Source: Marinobacter salinexigens (lineage in GTDB: Bacteria > Pseudomonadota > Gammaproteobacteria > Pseudomonadales > Oleiphilaceae). From it: 64,000 nucleotides of DNA. Within the stretch, counting starts at the first letter, position 1; the number at the start of each line of letters is the position of its first letter. The stretch covers positions 124,001 to 188,000 of the forward strand of contig NZ_VTUU01000002.1 in the NCBI RefSeq assembly GCF_008370345.1. Reading direction: 5' to 3'. The notes beneath the pieces were generated by a model. That model did no database searches. It worked only from the letters and a program-made list of their open reading frames with translations, and was not told the DNA's origin. This document shows, one piece after another, positions 46,005 to 55,326 of the stretch. The position numbers and the translations under genes are program-made.

Positions 46005-47288
46005 ATGAAAGTTAAACGTTTTTTTGCTCAGTCAATGGCAGAGGCGCTGAAGCAGGTCAGTGAACAGATGGGGCCTGATGCCGTCATTCTCTCCAATCGC
46101 CGGGTAGACGGTGGCGTCGAAATCGTGACAGCGCTGGATTACGACGAAAATATGGCGCGCCAGAACCTTGGCGAGAAAGCCAGGGAGGCAACCAACGGTT
46201 CACGGTTGGCTGAAATGCAGGCGGACCATCATCGTCAGCTGGAAGAGGAACTGGGCCGTTCCCGGGATCGCATTCGGGCGGTGCGCGAAAAGCGAGCCGG
46301 CCACGGAGCATCCTATATGGACGCGGTGATTCCTGATGACAGTGTTGATAGCGATTTTGATTTTGCTCCATCCCAGCCGAAGGAGCCCATTGGGTACACC
46401 AATGAGCTGGCACAAATGCGAGCTGAGATCAGTTCACTCAGGGATTTGATGAGTGGCCGCCAGAGTGACCCGGCCCAAACCGGCAATAGTGCCGTACAGC
46501 AGCGGTTGTCAGAACGGTTGCAGGAATTCGGCCTGGGCGCAGAGCTGGCCGCGTCACTGTCCCATCGCCACCGTGGTGGCCGGTTGGAAGATGGTTGGAA
46601 GCAGTCCCTGAAGATGCTGGCGACCGGTGTGCGCACGTCTCGCCATGAATGGCTGGACGAGGGTGGAGTGTACGCCCTTGTAGGCCCTACAGGTTCGGGT
46701 AAGACCACGACAATTGGCAAGCTGGCGGCCCGCTACGTGCTGCGTCACGGCGCGGACTCTCTGGCACTGGTAACCACGGACCGATACCGGGTCGCAGCCC
46801 ATGAGCAACTGTTCGTATTCGGGCGTATCCTGAATGTACCTGTACGAGTGGTGGATGAGAGTCATTCACTGGATGATATTCTTGACGAACTATCTGACCG
46901 CCATCTGGTGCTGATCGATACGGCAGGGCTGACCAGTGCTGATCGGGGGTACCAGGAGCAGCTGGCTGAACTGGCCCGCAGTCATCACAATATCCGTACC
47001 CATCTGGTGGTTTCTGCCACCAGCCAGCCGCGTATCATGAAATCCGTCTGGCATTGCTATAAGATGGCAAATCTCGCGGGTTGCGTCATGACCAAAATCG
47101 ACGAAGCCCTGACGCTCGGGGAATCGCTTGGGTTTGTCATGGAAACCGGATTGCCGGTGGCTTACTACACTGACGGCCAGAAGATCCCCGAGGATCTGCA
47201 TCACGCAGAAGCGGTTCCTCTGGTGCGACTGGCAGTGGAGCGGCTGAAAATACTCAAGCAACAGCAGACAGTCGCCGAAGGAGCCTGA
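46005..47288 (+). CDS. flhF: FlhF, SRP-type GTPase for polar flagellum placement
   Basis: A 427-residue protein. The N-terminal basic region (MKVKRFFAQSMAEALKQVSE) precedes a coiled linker. The NG domain shows G1 GPTGSGKTTTIGKLAA, LALVTTDRYRVAAHEQL, G3 LVLIDTAGLTSADRGYQEQL and G4-type MTKIDEALTLG. It marks the pole and recruits FliF. Its gene pairs with fleN, 8 bases downstream, which limits flagellar number. Confidence 0.96.
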   Translation: MKVKRFFAQSMAEALKQVSEQMGPDAVILSNRRVDGGVEIVTALDYDENMARQNLGEKAREATNGSRLAEMQADHHRQLEEELGRSRDRIRAVREKRAGHGASYMDAVIPDDSVDSDFDFAPSQPKEPIGYTNELAQMRAEISSLRDLMSGRQSDPAQTGNSAVQQRLSERLQEFGLGAELAASLSHRHRGGRLEDGWKQSLKMLATGVRTSRHEWLDEGGVYALVGPTGSGKTTTIGKLAARYVLRHGADSLALVTTDRYRVAAHEQLFVFGRILNVPVRVVDESHSLDDILDELSDRHLVLIDTAGLTSADRGYQEQLAELARSHHNIRTHLVVSATSQPRIMKSVWHCYKMANLAGCVMTKIDEALTLGESLGFVMETGLPVAYYTDGQKIPEDLHHAEAVPLVRLAVERLKILKQQQTVAEGA

Positions 47289-47296
47289 TAGAGACT

Positions 47297-48109
47297 ATGA
47301 GCAAATCACATCCGGTGCAGGTGATTGCGGTAACCGGTGGTAAAGGCGGGGTTGGCAAGAGCAATGTCTCGGTAAACCTCGGCATCGCCCTGGCAGAAAA
47401 AGGTCGTCGTGTTGTTCTGCTCGATGCTGACCTTGGTCTTGCCAACATTGATGTTTTGCTGGGCCTTACCGCAAGCCGGAATCTGGCGGATGTTCTCTCT
47501 GGTGACTGCGATCTCAAAGACGTTTTAGTGAATGGCCCTGGCGGTATCAAGATCGTACCCGCGTCGTCGGGAACCCAACGCATGACGCAGCTCAGTCCCA
47601 TGGAACATGCCGGGCTGATCAATGCGTTCAGTGAACTGGGTGATCAGATTGATGTGCTGATCGTTGATACGGCTGCGGGTATTTCCGAATCCGTTGTCAG
47701 TTTCCTTCGCGCCTCTCAGGAACTCCTTCTGGTTGTCTGTGACGAGCCTACGTCGATTACCGATGCCTATGCTCTGATAAAGTTGATGAACCGGGATTAC
47801 GGCACAAACCGTTTCCGCATTCTTGCCAATCAGGTTCGTAATGAACAGGAAGGCCGTCATCTGTTTGAAAAACTTACCCGAGTTACCGAGCGCTTTCTTG
47901 ATGTGGCACTACAATATGTAGGGATGGTGCCGTATGACGAGGCCATCAAAAAGGCGGTGCAACGGCAGCGTGCGGTTCTGGATGCTTACCCCCGGGCGAA
48001 AGCATCTTTGGCCATCAAAGCCCTGGCGGATAAAGTGGATAGCTGGCCGCTACCTTCAACACCCCGCGGCCACCTTGAATTTTTCGTGGAGCGGCTCGTC
48101 GAAGTCTGA
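47297..48109 (+). CDS. fleN: FleN (FlhG), MinD-like ATPase limiting flagellar number
   Basis: A 270-residue ParA/MinD-superfamily ATPase with the deviant Walker A VTGGKGGVGKSNVSVNL, DADLGLANIDVLLGL and VLIVDTAAGISESVVSFLRA. In Pseudomonas it binds FleQ and lowers its activity, keeping a single polar flagellum. fliA follows after 30 bases. The partner FleQ is encoded at 20.6 kb. Confidence 0.95.
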   Translation: MSKSHPVQVIAVTGGKGGVGKSNVSVNLGIALAEKGRRVVLLDADLGLANIDVLLGLTASRNLADVLSGDCDLKDVLVNGPGGIKIVPASSGTQRMTQLSPMEHAGLINAFSELGDQIDVLIVDTAAGISESVVSFLRASQELLLVVCDEPTSITDAYALIKLMNRDYGTNRFRILANQVRNEQEGRHLFEKLTRVTERFLDVALQYVGMVPYDEAIKKAVQRQRAVLDAYPRAKASLAIKALADKVDSWPLPSTPRGHLEFFVERLVEV

Positions 48110-48139
48110 ATCTGATCCAGTCAAAACAACACCGGATAC

Positions 48140-48880
48140 GTGGCATTGGCGAAACAACTGGGAATGTACCAGCAGGCTAGCGCGCAGGGGCCCTCCCGCC
48201 TGATAGAGGAACATGCGCCGCTGGTCAAAAAAATTGCCCTGCACCTGATGGCCCGGCTACCGGACTCGGTGCAACTCGACGACCTTATGCAGGCTGGAAT
48301 GATTGGACTGCTTGAGGCCGCCCAACGATACAGTGCTACCAAGGGGGCGACCTTCGAAACCTACGCGGGCATCCGCATCAGGGGAGCGATGGTTGATGAA
48401 ATCCGGAAGGGCGATTGGGTTCCCCGGTCAGTTCATCGTAATGCCCGCAGAATCTCTCAGGCGATCAAGGCCGTTGAAGACCGTCTTGGCCGCGAAGCCC
48501 AGGACTCCGAAGTTGCCGAAGAGTTGGGCGTGAATCTCTCCGAATACCATTCCTCCCTGTCTGACGCCAACAGTGGCCGACTTTTTAGTCTGGATGAGCT
48601 CAATGAATCCGGTGAGCTGCCGATAGAAGAATCAGAGACGAGTGATAACCCGCTCGAAGGCCTGGCGTCCGATGCCTTTCGTCGAAGCCTGGCTTCGGCC
48701 ATCGAAGAACTCCCGGAACGGGAGAAACTGGTGTTGAGCCTTTACTACCAGGAAGAACTGAACCTGAAGGAAATTGGTGCCGTGCTGGGAGTCAGTGAAA
48801 GCCGGGTCAGCCAGATCCATAGTCAGGCAGCCTTGAGGCTTCGCGGGCGTTTATCCGACTGGCAACAGGGGATGGGGTAG
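48140..48880 (+). CDS. fliA: FliA, flagellar sigma-28 factor
   Basis: A 246-residue sigma factor. Region 2 is EEHAPLVKKIALHLMARLPD then LDDLMQAGMIGLLEAAQRYS, region 3 RRISQAIKAVEDRLGREAQD, and region 4 LPEREKLVLSLYYQEELNLK with the HTH ESRVSQIHSQAALRLRGRL. It directs late genes at TAAA-N15-GCCGATAA promoters; one such site lies at 55245. GTG 48140 is given as start; ATG 48164 is an alternative with similar support. Confidence 0.96.
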   Translation: MALAKQLGMYQQASAQGPSRLIEEHAPLVKKIALHLMARLPDSVQLDDLMQAGMIGLLEAAQRYSATKGATFETYAGIRIRGAMVDEIRKGDWVPRSVHRNARRISQAIKAVEDRLGREAQDSEVAEELGVNLSEYHSSLSDANSGRLFSLDELNESGELPIEESETSDNPLEGLASDAFRRSLASAIEELPEREKLVLSLYYQEELNLKEIGAVLGVSESRVSQIHSQAALRLRGRLSDWQQGMG

Positions 48881-49040
48881 CCGTTCGTTCATGTGTACGG
48901 GCGATAGTGCTCTGTAGTTTTTGGTAACCGGTGCTTTACAACCGGGATAAAGAACTGAAAATAAGCAGTTAAACCAGCGGCCTGCTAGACTTCGAACGCA
49001 AAGGTCAAACGAATTCCGGGTGTTACAAACGGAGGTCCCA

Positions 49041-49424
49041 TTGGACAAGAACATGAAAATCCTCATCGTGGATGACTTTTCCACGATGCGACGGATCATC
49101 AAGAACCTGCTGCGAGATCTCGGCTTTACCAACACGGATGAAGCCGATGATGGCAATACCGCGTTGCCAATGCTGAAAAGCGGTAAATACGATTTTCTGG
49201 TGACGGACTGGAACATGCCGGGCATGACCGGTTTTGACCTGCTCAAGGCCGTGCGTGCTGACGAAAACCTGAAGACCCTGCCGGTTCTGATGGTGACAGC
49301 TGAGGCGAAGCGGGATCAGATTGTCGCCGCTGCCCAGGCCGGGGTGAATGGTTATGTGGTAAAACCGTTTACTGCGGCTGTCCTCAAGGAAAAAATCGAA
49401 AAGATTTTTGAACGCATCCAATAA
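49041..49424 (+). CDS. cheY: CheY, chemotaxis response regulator
   Basis: A 127-residue single REC domain. [20 protein letters not shown] carries the acidic pocket, [12 protein letters not shown] the phospho-acceptor Asp56, VTAEA the switch Thr, and YVVKPF the conserved Lys. Phosphorylated by CheA it binds FliM. The start is uncertain: TTG 49041 lies 6 bases after GGAG (49031-49034), while ATG 49053 gives the N-terminus of most homologues but is 18 bases away. cheZ follows. Confidence 0.95.
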   Translation: MDKNMKILIVDDFSTMRRIIKNLLRDLGFTNTDEADDGNTALPMLKSGKYDFLVTDWNMPGMTGFDLLKAVRADENLKTLPVLMVTAEAKRDQIVAAAQAGVNGYVVKPFTAAVLKEKIEKIFERIQ

Positions 49425-49444
49425 GCAGAGGTCGGGTGGCTCTC

Positions 49445-50230
49445 ATGAGCGATAGCAAACAGACCCATCGCGGCCTTGAGCCAGAGGTTGCAGAAAAACT
49501 GAAACAGCAGGCGGTAGAACTCGCTGAAAGTGCACAGAGCGAAGATTTTGCCCGTGCGATGACTCTGATCAATGAACTCAGCGACGTTCGCGATCAGAGT
49601 CTGTACCGCGAAGTTGGGCGTCTTACCCGGAGTCTTCACGAAGCCATACGAAACTTCCAGATTGATCCCCGCAATGCGGAACAACAGGAAGCTCTGTCGA
49701 AGATGACGGATGCGTCTGATCGGCTTGAGTACGTCGTTCAGATGACGGGTGAGGCGGCTAACCGCACAATGGACCTGGTGGAAGAAACCATGCCAGTGGC
49801 AAGCGGTGTCCGTGAGGAAGCGACTGCGCTACGGGATGAATGGCAGCGGCTGCGGCGACGGGAAATGGAGCCTGCGGAATTCCGGGAACTGTATGGTCGT
49901 ATAGACAGGTTCTTTGTGGGCCTGGTGAAAGACTCCGACACCATGTACGGGAATCTGTCCGAGATTCTGTTGGCACAGGATTTTCAGGACCTTACCGGGC
50001 AGGTGATCCAGAAAGTGACCACCCTGGTGAAAGAGGTCGAGGAGCAGATGCTCAGCCTGGTTGTGATGGCGAGTCACGTTGATCAGCTTACCGGTACCGT
50101 GCATCAGATTGAGGAAAAGGTGGAGTCGCCAGAGCAGGGCGTCGGTCCTCAAATCAAAGCGGCAGAGCGTGAAGATGTAGTTTCGGGACAGGACGATGTC
50201 GATGACTTGCTGTCCAGTCTCGGTTTCTGA
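49445..50230 (+). CDS. cheZ: CheZ, CheY-P phosphatase
   Basis: A 261-residue, almost entirely helical protein. QMTGEAANRTMDLVEETMPV and LAQDFQDLTGQVIQKVTTLV (with the catalytic Asp-Gln pair in the QDFQDLTGQ segment) identify CheZ. The end, DDVDDLLSSLGF, is the CheY-binding tail peptide. The start is ATG 49445; GTG 49436 is possible. It lies 20 bases after cheY. Confidence 0.95.
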   Translation: MSDSKQTHRGLEPEVAEKLKQQAVELAESAQSEDFARAMTLINELSDVRDQSLYREVGRLTRSLHEAIRNFQIDPRNAEQQEALSKMTDASDRLEYVVQMTGEAANRTMDLVEETMPVASGVREEATALRDEWQRLRRREMEPAEFRELYGRIDRFFVGLVKDSDTMYGNLSEILLAQDFQDLTGQVIQKVTTLVKEVEEQMLSLVVMASHVDQLTGTVHQIEEKVESPEQGVGPQIKAAEREDVVSGQDDVDDLLSSLGF

Positions 50231-50247
50231 ATATAAGAGGATGACGC

Positions 50248-52389
50248 ATGGCGTTTGATGCTGATGAAGAGATCCTGCAGGACTTCCTTGTGGAAGCAGG
50301 CGAGATACTCGAAAAGCTGTCCGAGCAGTTGGTAGATCTTGAGCAACATCCAGAAGACAGCGATCTGCTCAACGCCATCTTCCGTGGATTTCACACCGTA
50401 AAAGGTGGCGCTGGGTTCCTTCAACTGGATGCTCTCGTAAACTGTTGCCACTCTGCGGAAAACGTGTTCGACATCCTGCGGAATCACAAGCGTAAGGTCA
50501 GTTCGGAATTGATGGACGTTGTCCTGGAAGCTCTGGATAACGTCAACGCCATGTTCGAGGAAGTTCGTAATCACGAAGAGCCGACGCCTGCGCCGGCAGA
50601 GCTGATTGCAGCCCTTGATGCGTTTGCTTTGCCTGAGGGGGAAGGCGCCAGTGCGCCTGTTGAGGAGCCTCAGGCGGTTGTCGAGATAGAAAGTGTGGCC
50701 CCGGCTGAGAATTCAGCTGGCGCTGAAGATGACGGTGGAGATATCACCGACGAAGAATTTGAGAAGCTGCTGGATGCCCTTCATGACGGAGGTGCTCCCG
50801 GCCACGCAGCGCCTGCGGCTGAGCCGGAAAGCAGTGACTCATCTGTAGCACCGTCAACCGGTGATGATGAAATTACCGACGATGAATTCGAAGCTTTGCT
50901 GGATGAGCTGCACGGTAAGGGGCAGTTCTCCGGTGCAGCCACCCCTGCGGAGGATAGCTCGGGCAGCCCTGAGCCTGTTGCGTCGGCGGGCAGTGACGAT
51001 CTGATCACTGATGACGAGTTTGAAAAACTGCTGGACGAATTGCACGGTAAAGGTGGCGCGCCGACAGCGCAGTCCGGAAACGGCAGCGAGGCTGAGAAAC
51101 CGCCTGAAGCGGAATCGCCGAAGCCCAAGGCTACGACTAAGCCGGCTCCTGCGCCTAAACCGGAAGTAAAGCCGGATCCTAAAGCCGAAGCCAAGTCAGC
51201 AGCTCCTGCTCGTGAAGCTGCACCTGTGGCTGAGACCACGGTCCGGGTCGATACCAAGCGCCTTGATGACATCATGAACATGGTGGGTGAGCTGGTCCTG
51301 GTACGTAACCGGTTGCAGCGTCTGGGTGCGGAGAGCGAAGATGAGCAGATGCACAAGGCTGTGTCCAACCTTGATGTGGTAACGACCGACCTTCAGTCAG
51401 CTGTCATGCAAACACGCATGCAGCCGATCAAAAAGGTGTTTGGACGGTTCCCTCGGGTAGTCCGTGATCTCGCCCGGAACCTCAAGAAAGAAGTGAACCT
51501 TGTGATGCACGGCGAAGAAACCGACCTCGATAAGAATCTGGTCGAAGCGCTGTCTGATCCGTTGGTTCACCTGGTTCGTAACTCGGTCGATCATGGCATT
51601 GAAGCACCGGATGTTCGCGAAGCCGCCGGTAAGCCTCGCAAAGGGACGGTAACCCTGTCCGCTGAGCAGGAAGGTGACCATATTCTGCTGTCCATTGAAG
51701 ACGACGGTGCGGGTATGGACCCCGAGGTTCTTCGTCGCAAAGCGGTGGAGAAAGGCCTCTATGATCAGGATGCTGCAGATCGTCTGACAGACAACGAATG
51801 CTTCAATCTGATCTTCGCCGCTGGGTTCTCAACCAAAGAGCAGATTTCGGATGTATCCGGCCGCGGTGTGGGTATGGACGTGGTCAAAACCAAAATCGGC
51901 CAGTTGAACGGGCAGATCAATATTGTTTCCGAACTGGGTAAAGGTTCCAGCATCATCATCAAGGTGCCTCTGACCCTGGCGATCATGCCGACCCTGATGA
52001 TCATGCTTGGGGATCAGTCCTTTGCTCTGCCACTGGTGAACGTGGTTGAGATCTTCCACCTCGATCTCACCAAGACCAACGTGGTGGATGGCAAGGAATG
52101 CATTGTGGTTCGGGATAAGGTATTCCCGCTGTTCCATGTGAAGCGTTGGTTGGTCAGGGATGCTGCAGGCCAGCCCGAGCCGGAAAATGCTCACGTGGTG
52201 ATTGTGGCCATGGGAACCAAACAGGTTGGTTTCGTTGTCGATCAGCTGATTGGGCAGGAAGAAGTGGTTATCAAGCCACTCGGCAAAGCGCTCCAGGGCA
52301 CCCCGGGCATGGCGGGCGCCACAATCACTGGTGATGGCCGCATTGCGCTGATTATTGATGTTCCCAGCCTGTTGCAGCATTACAGTTGA
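50248..52389 (+). CDS. cheA: CheA, chemotaxis histidine kinase
   Basis: A 713-residue kinase. P1 (1-105) has the phospho-acceptor His49 (FHTVKGGAGF). From about 115 to 330 there is no recognisable folded P2 domain. An acidic, Pro/Ala-rich linker is found instead, with three copies of ITDDEFEKLLDELHGKG-like sequence at residues 166, 209 and 253. P3 dimerisation (VDTKRLDDIMNMVGELVLVR), P4 ATPase (LVRNSVDHGIE; DDGAGMDP; GRGVGMDVVK) and the P5 CheW-like domain follow. The repeats resemble the CheY-binding peptide of FliM. Confidence 0.96.
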   Translation: MAFDADEEILQDFLVEAGEILEKLSEQLVDLEQHPEDSDLLNAIFRGFHTVKGGAGFLQLDALVNCCHSAENVFDILRNHKRKVSSELMDVVLEALDNVNAMFEEVRNHEEPTPAPAELIAALDAFALPEGEGASAPVEEPQAVVEIESVAPAENSAGAEDDGGDITDEEFEKLLDALHDGGAPGHAAPAAEPESSDSSVAPSTGDDEITDDEFEALLDELHGKGQFSGAATPAEDSSGSPEPVASAGSDDLITDDEFEKLLDELHGKGGAPTAQSGNGSEAEKPPEAESPKPKATTKPAPAPKPEVKPDPKAEAKSAAPAREAAPVAETTVRVDTKRLDDIMNMVGELVLVRNRLQRLGAESEDEQMHKAVSNLDVVTTDLQSAVMQTRMQPIKKVFGRFPRVVRDLARNLKKEVNLVMHGEETDLDKNLVEALSDPLVHLVRNSVDHGIEAPDVREAAGKPRKGTVTLSAEQEGDHILLSIEDDGAGMDPEVLRRKAVEKGLYDQDAADRLTDNECFNLIFAAGFSTKEQISDVSGRGVGMDVVKTKIGQLNGQINIVSELGKGSSIIIKVPLTLAIMPTLMIMLGDQSFALPLVNVVEIFHLDLTKTNVVDGKECIVVRDKVFPLFHVKRWLVRDAAGQPEPENAHVVIVAMGTKQVGFVVDQLIGQEEVVIKPLGKALQGTPGMAGATITGDGRIALIIDVPSLLQHYS

Positions 52390-52430
52390 GCTGGCCGGTT
52401 GCAGGGATAGGGTATCGGTAGGAGAAATGG

Positions 52431-53588
52431 ATGACAGTTTCTGTCCTGGTCGTTGATGATTCAGGCTTTTTTAGAAAACGGCTGACGGAAATCCTGACCG
52501 CTTCAGGCCAGATCAAAGTGGTAGGCGCTGCTACCAATGGTCGTGAGGGCATTGAACTGGCGGAGAAGCTTCGTCCGGACGTCATTACCATGGATTATGA
52601 AATGCCTGTGCTTGATGGTATTTCTGCGGTTCGGGAAATCATGAAAAAGCGTCCTACGCCGGTGCTGATGTTCTCGTCGCTGACGTACGAAGGTGCCCGG
52701 GTCACTCTGGATGCTCTGGAAGCTGGAGCGGTCGATTTCCTGCCGAAGAATTTCGAGGAAATCGCCAAGGATAACAGCCAGCTTCAGAAGATCCTGATTC
52801 AGCGTATTCTGGACGTGGCCGGTAGTCGTCCGGGCTCCCGACCGACGCCTGCTTCTACGGCTCCCTCCAAACCGACATTGGCGCCAGCCGGATCTCGCCA
52901 TGAAACTCCGGCAAGGGTGACTACCCGGTCGCCGCTTGGACAGCGCCCCCGAGTTCCTGAAAAGCCTCTGGTCGCCGAGGAACCAAGGCGGCCGGCCCGG
53001 AAAAAAGGACCTGCCAAACATTACAGTGTTGTCGGCATCGGTACCTCCACTGGCGGCCCGGTAGCGCTTCAGCGGGTGCTGACAACCTTGCCTGCCTCGT
53101 TCCCTGCTCCCCTTGTACTGGTGCAACACATGCCTGCCAGTTTTACGCCGGCGTTCGCGGAACGGCTGAACAAACTGTGCCGGATCGAAGTTCGCCAGGC
53201 TGAGGAAGGAGATATTCTTAAACCCGGTCTGGCCCTGCTGGCTCCGGGTGGCAAGCAGATGATGATTGAAAATCGAGGTGGGCAGGCCCGGGTGCGTATT
53301 CTTCCCGGCGATGAACGGTTGAACTACAAACCGTGTGTCGATGTCACCTTTGGTTCCCTGGCCCGGAGCTTTCCCGGCAAAACCCTGGGTGTGATCCTGA
53401 CCGGGATGGGGGCTGACGGCAGGGAAGGGTGCCGGATGATGAAGCAGACCGGCTCGGATGTCTGGTCCCAGGATGAGAAATCTTCGGTGATCTACGGCAT
53501 GCCAATGGCCGTTGCAAAAGCGGGGCTGTCTGACGAGGTATTGTCACTGGACGAGGTGGGCCCGCGACTCATTGAAGGTGTCTGCTGA
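52431..53588 (+). CDS. cheB: CheB, chemoreceptor methylesterase
   Basis: A 385-residue protein. The REC domain has Asp55 (VITMDYEMPVLDG), followed by a Pro/Arg-rich linker of about 65 residues. The CheB methylesterase domain begins at about 195 (SVVGIGTSTGGPVALQRVLT with the catalytic Ser) and includes LVQHMPASFTPAFAERLNKL and GVILTGMGADGREGCRMMKQ. It removes methyl groups from receptors, balancing CheR, which is not in the window. It overlaps motC by one base. Confidence 0.96.
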   Translation: MTVSVLVVDDSGFFRKRLTEILTASGQIKVVGAATNGREGIELAEKLRPDVITMDYEMPVLDGISAVREIMKKRPTPVLMFSSLTYEGARVTLDALEAGAVDFLPKNFEEIAKDNSQLQKILIQRILDVAGSRPGSRPTPASTAPSKPTLAPAGSRHETPARVTTRSPLGQRPRVPEKPLVAEEPRRPARKKGPAKHYSVVGIGTSTGGPVALQRVLTTLPASFPAPLVLVQHMPASFTPAFAERLNKLCRIEVRQAEEGDILKPGLALLAPGGKQMMIENRGGQARVRILPGDERLNYKPCVDVTFGSLARSFPGKTLGVILTGMGADGREGCRMMKQTGSDVWSQDEKSSVIYGMPMAVAKAGLSDEVLSLDEVGPRLIEGVC

Positions 53589-54328
53589 TGGACATCCTCA
53601 GTCTTCTGGGTATTGTTCTGGCCTTTGCGGCGATTCTCGGCGGCAACCTGCTGGAAGGCGGCGCTCTGGGTTCCCTGTTTAACGGACCGGCAGCGCTGAT
53701 TGTGGTTGGCGGAACCTTTGCCGCGACGATTCTCCAGACATCCTGGCCGCTGCTGAAGAGGGCCTTTGCCCAGGCTCGTTGGGTATTTCTGCCTCCCTTT
53801 GTCAGCCTTGAGGATGGGATTGGCAAGGTGATCGACTGGAGTGTCAAAGCCCGAAAGCAGGGCCTGCTCGGTCTGGAAGGTCTGGCAGAAAAGGAGCCTG
53901 AGAGGTTCGCGCGTAAAGGTCTTCAGTTGCTGGTGGACGGCGCCGAGACGGAGACCATTCGCAGTATCATGGAAGTCGACCTCGAATCGCGCGAACAGCG
54001 CGATCTTGAATCGGCAAAGGTGTTTGAGGCCATGGGAGGGTACTCTCCGACCATTGGCATTATCGGCGCGGTCATGGGGTTGATTCAGGTAATGACCAAC
54101 CTCGAAGATCCGCAGTCGCTGGGCGCAGGTATTGCGACCGCTTTCGTGGCAACTATCTACGGTGTTGCACTGGCCAATCTGCTGTTTTTCCCAGTGGCCA
54201 ACAAGCTGCGCGGCATCGTCCGTGAGCGGACCCGTTATGAGGATATGATGATCGAAGGCATCATCGCGATCGCAGAAGGCGAAAACCCGAAATCCATCGA
54301 ACTCAGACTGCGGGGCTTCCTGCAGTAA
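53588..54328 (+). CDS. motC: MotC, MotA-type flagellar stator protein
   Basis: A 246-residue MotA/PomA-family protein with four membrane helices. LLGIVLAFAAILGGNLLEGG is the first, and GGYSPTIGIIGAVMGLIQVM and ATAFVATIYGVALANLLFFP are the last two with the family signatures. With MotD it forms the second, Na+/H+-driven stator set that pseudomonads keep beside their chemotaxis genes. Its ATG overlaps the cheB stop; motD starts 2 bases after it. Confidence 0.94.
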   Translation: MDILSLLGIVLAFAAILGGNLLEGGALGSLFNGPAALIVVGGTFAATILQTSWPLLKRAFAQARWVFLPPFVSLEDGIGKVIDWSVKARKQGLLGLEGLAEKEPERFARKGLQLLVDGAETETIRSIMEVDLESREQRDLESAKVFEAMGGYSPTIGIIGAVMGLIQVMTNLEDPQSLGAGIATAFVATIYGVALANLLFFPVANKLRGIVRERTRYEDMMIEGIIAIAEGENPKSIELRLRGFLQ

Positions 54329-54330
54329 CC

Positions 54331-55128
54331 ATGCGCAGGCCAACTATGCGGCGCCGCAAGCAACCCCAGGATGACCTTCACAACAAGGAGCGGTGGCTGA
54401 TCTCCTACGCGGATTTCATCACGCTGCTGTTTGCGTTCTTTGTGGTCATGTATGCGGTGTCGTCGGTCAACGAAGGCAAGTACAAGGTGCTTTCTGAAAC
54501 TCTGACCGGGGTGTTTAATGCGCCGCAGCGATCCTTTCAGCCCATTGAAGTGGGCGATAATCCTCAGCGTTCCCTCAATACTCCCAGCGACGAAGTCATT
54601 ATGCCTCCGGTGACCGAAGCCCCGAGGAATCCGGAGATGGATGCACAGGCGCGCACGGAAGCGTTGCGAGCCATGGCTGATCGGCTGGCACTGGAGTTTG
54701 ACGAATTGATTAATCAGGGAGTGGTTACCCTGGAAACCAGCGACACCTGGCTGGAACTGAACCTCCCCAACAGCATGCTCTTTGGCAGTGGCGATGCGGA
54801 GCCCCACTACGATGCTTTTGAAGTGGTTGAAAAAATCGCGGTGGTACTCAGGGATCGTGACAATGCCGTTCGTGTCGAGGGTTTCACGGATAATCAGCCG
54901 ATAAGTACCAATCGTTTCCCGTCAAACTGGGAACTATCGGTAGCCAGGGCGTCTGCGGTTGTTCGAATGCTGACGATGGAAGGTATTGAACCCGAACGTC
55001 TCGCGGCGGTGGGGTATGGGCAATACCAGCCGGTTGCCCGCAATGACACAGACGAGGGGCGGCGGCGGAACCGCAGGGTGGTATTGCTGATTTCCCGCGA
55101 TGCCAGCATCCGTGGCGCCATGCGTTAG
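54331..55128 (+). CDS. motD: MotD, MotB-type stator protein with OmpA domain
   Basis: A 265-residue protein with one membrane helix, WLISYADFITLLFAFFVVMY, which contains the ion-binding Asp of MotB proteins (YADF). The C-terminal OmpA-like peptidoglycan-binding domain shows VRVEGFTDNQPISTNRFPSN, LSVARASAVVRML and GRRRNRRVVLLI. It anchors MotC to the wall. A weak hairpin (CGGCAA/TTGCCG, 55201-55216) follows its stop by 72 bases. Confidence 0.94.
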   Translation: MRRPTMRRRKQPQDDLHNKERWLISYADFITLLFAFFVVMYAVSSVNEGKYKVLSETLTGVFNAPQRSFQPIEVGDNPQRSLNTPSDEVIMPPVTEAPRNPEMDAQARTEALRAMADRLALEFDELINQGVVTLETSDTWLELNLPNSMLFGSGDAEPHYDAFEVVEKIAVVLRDRDNAVRVEGFTDNQPISTNRFPSNWELSVARASAVVRMLTMEGIEPERLAAVGYGQYQPVARNDTDEGRRRNRRVVLLISRDASIRGAMR

Positions 55129-55244
55129 GCCTGCTCTCGGTTTCCGTGTATTCCGCCATTGGCATGGTTTCTGTATTACTCCCTTGTAATCAATTGAAGG
55201 CGGCAATAGCTTGCCGTTCTCTCCGTGAGTTGGAGCCTTCCGAT

Positions 55245-55271
55245 TCAAGTCGGGACGTTTTCGGCCGATAA
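55245..55271 (+). promoter_or_regulatory. Sigma-28 (FliA) promoter of parC-parP-cheW
   Basis: TCAAG (55245-55249) and GCCGATAA (55264-55271) have the exact TCAA/TAAA-N15-GCCGATAA spacing of FliA promoters, and the -10 is a perfect match. It starts 82 bases before parC and is absent ahead of the earlier che and mot genes, placing the parC group in the last class of the cascade. Confidence 0.88.
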
Positions 55272-55326
55272 AACGGTAGGCCGTAATGAACACTGAACGC
55301 AGTGATGTATTTCTGGAGAAGCAAGC

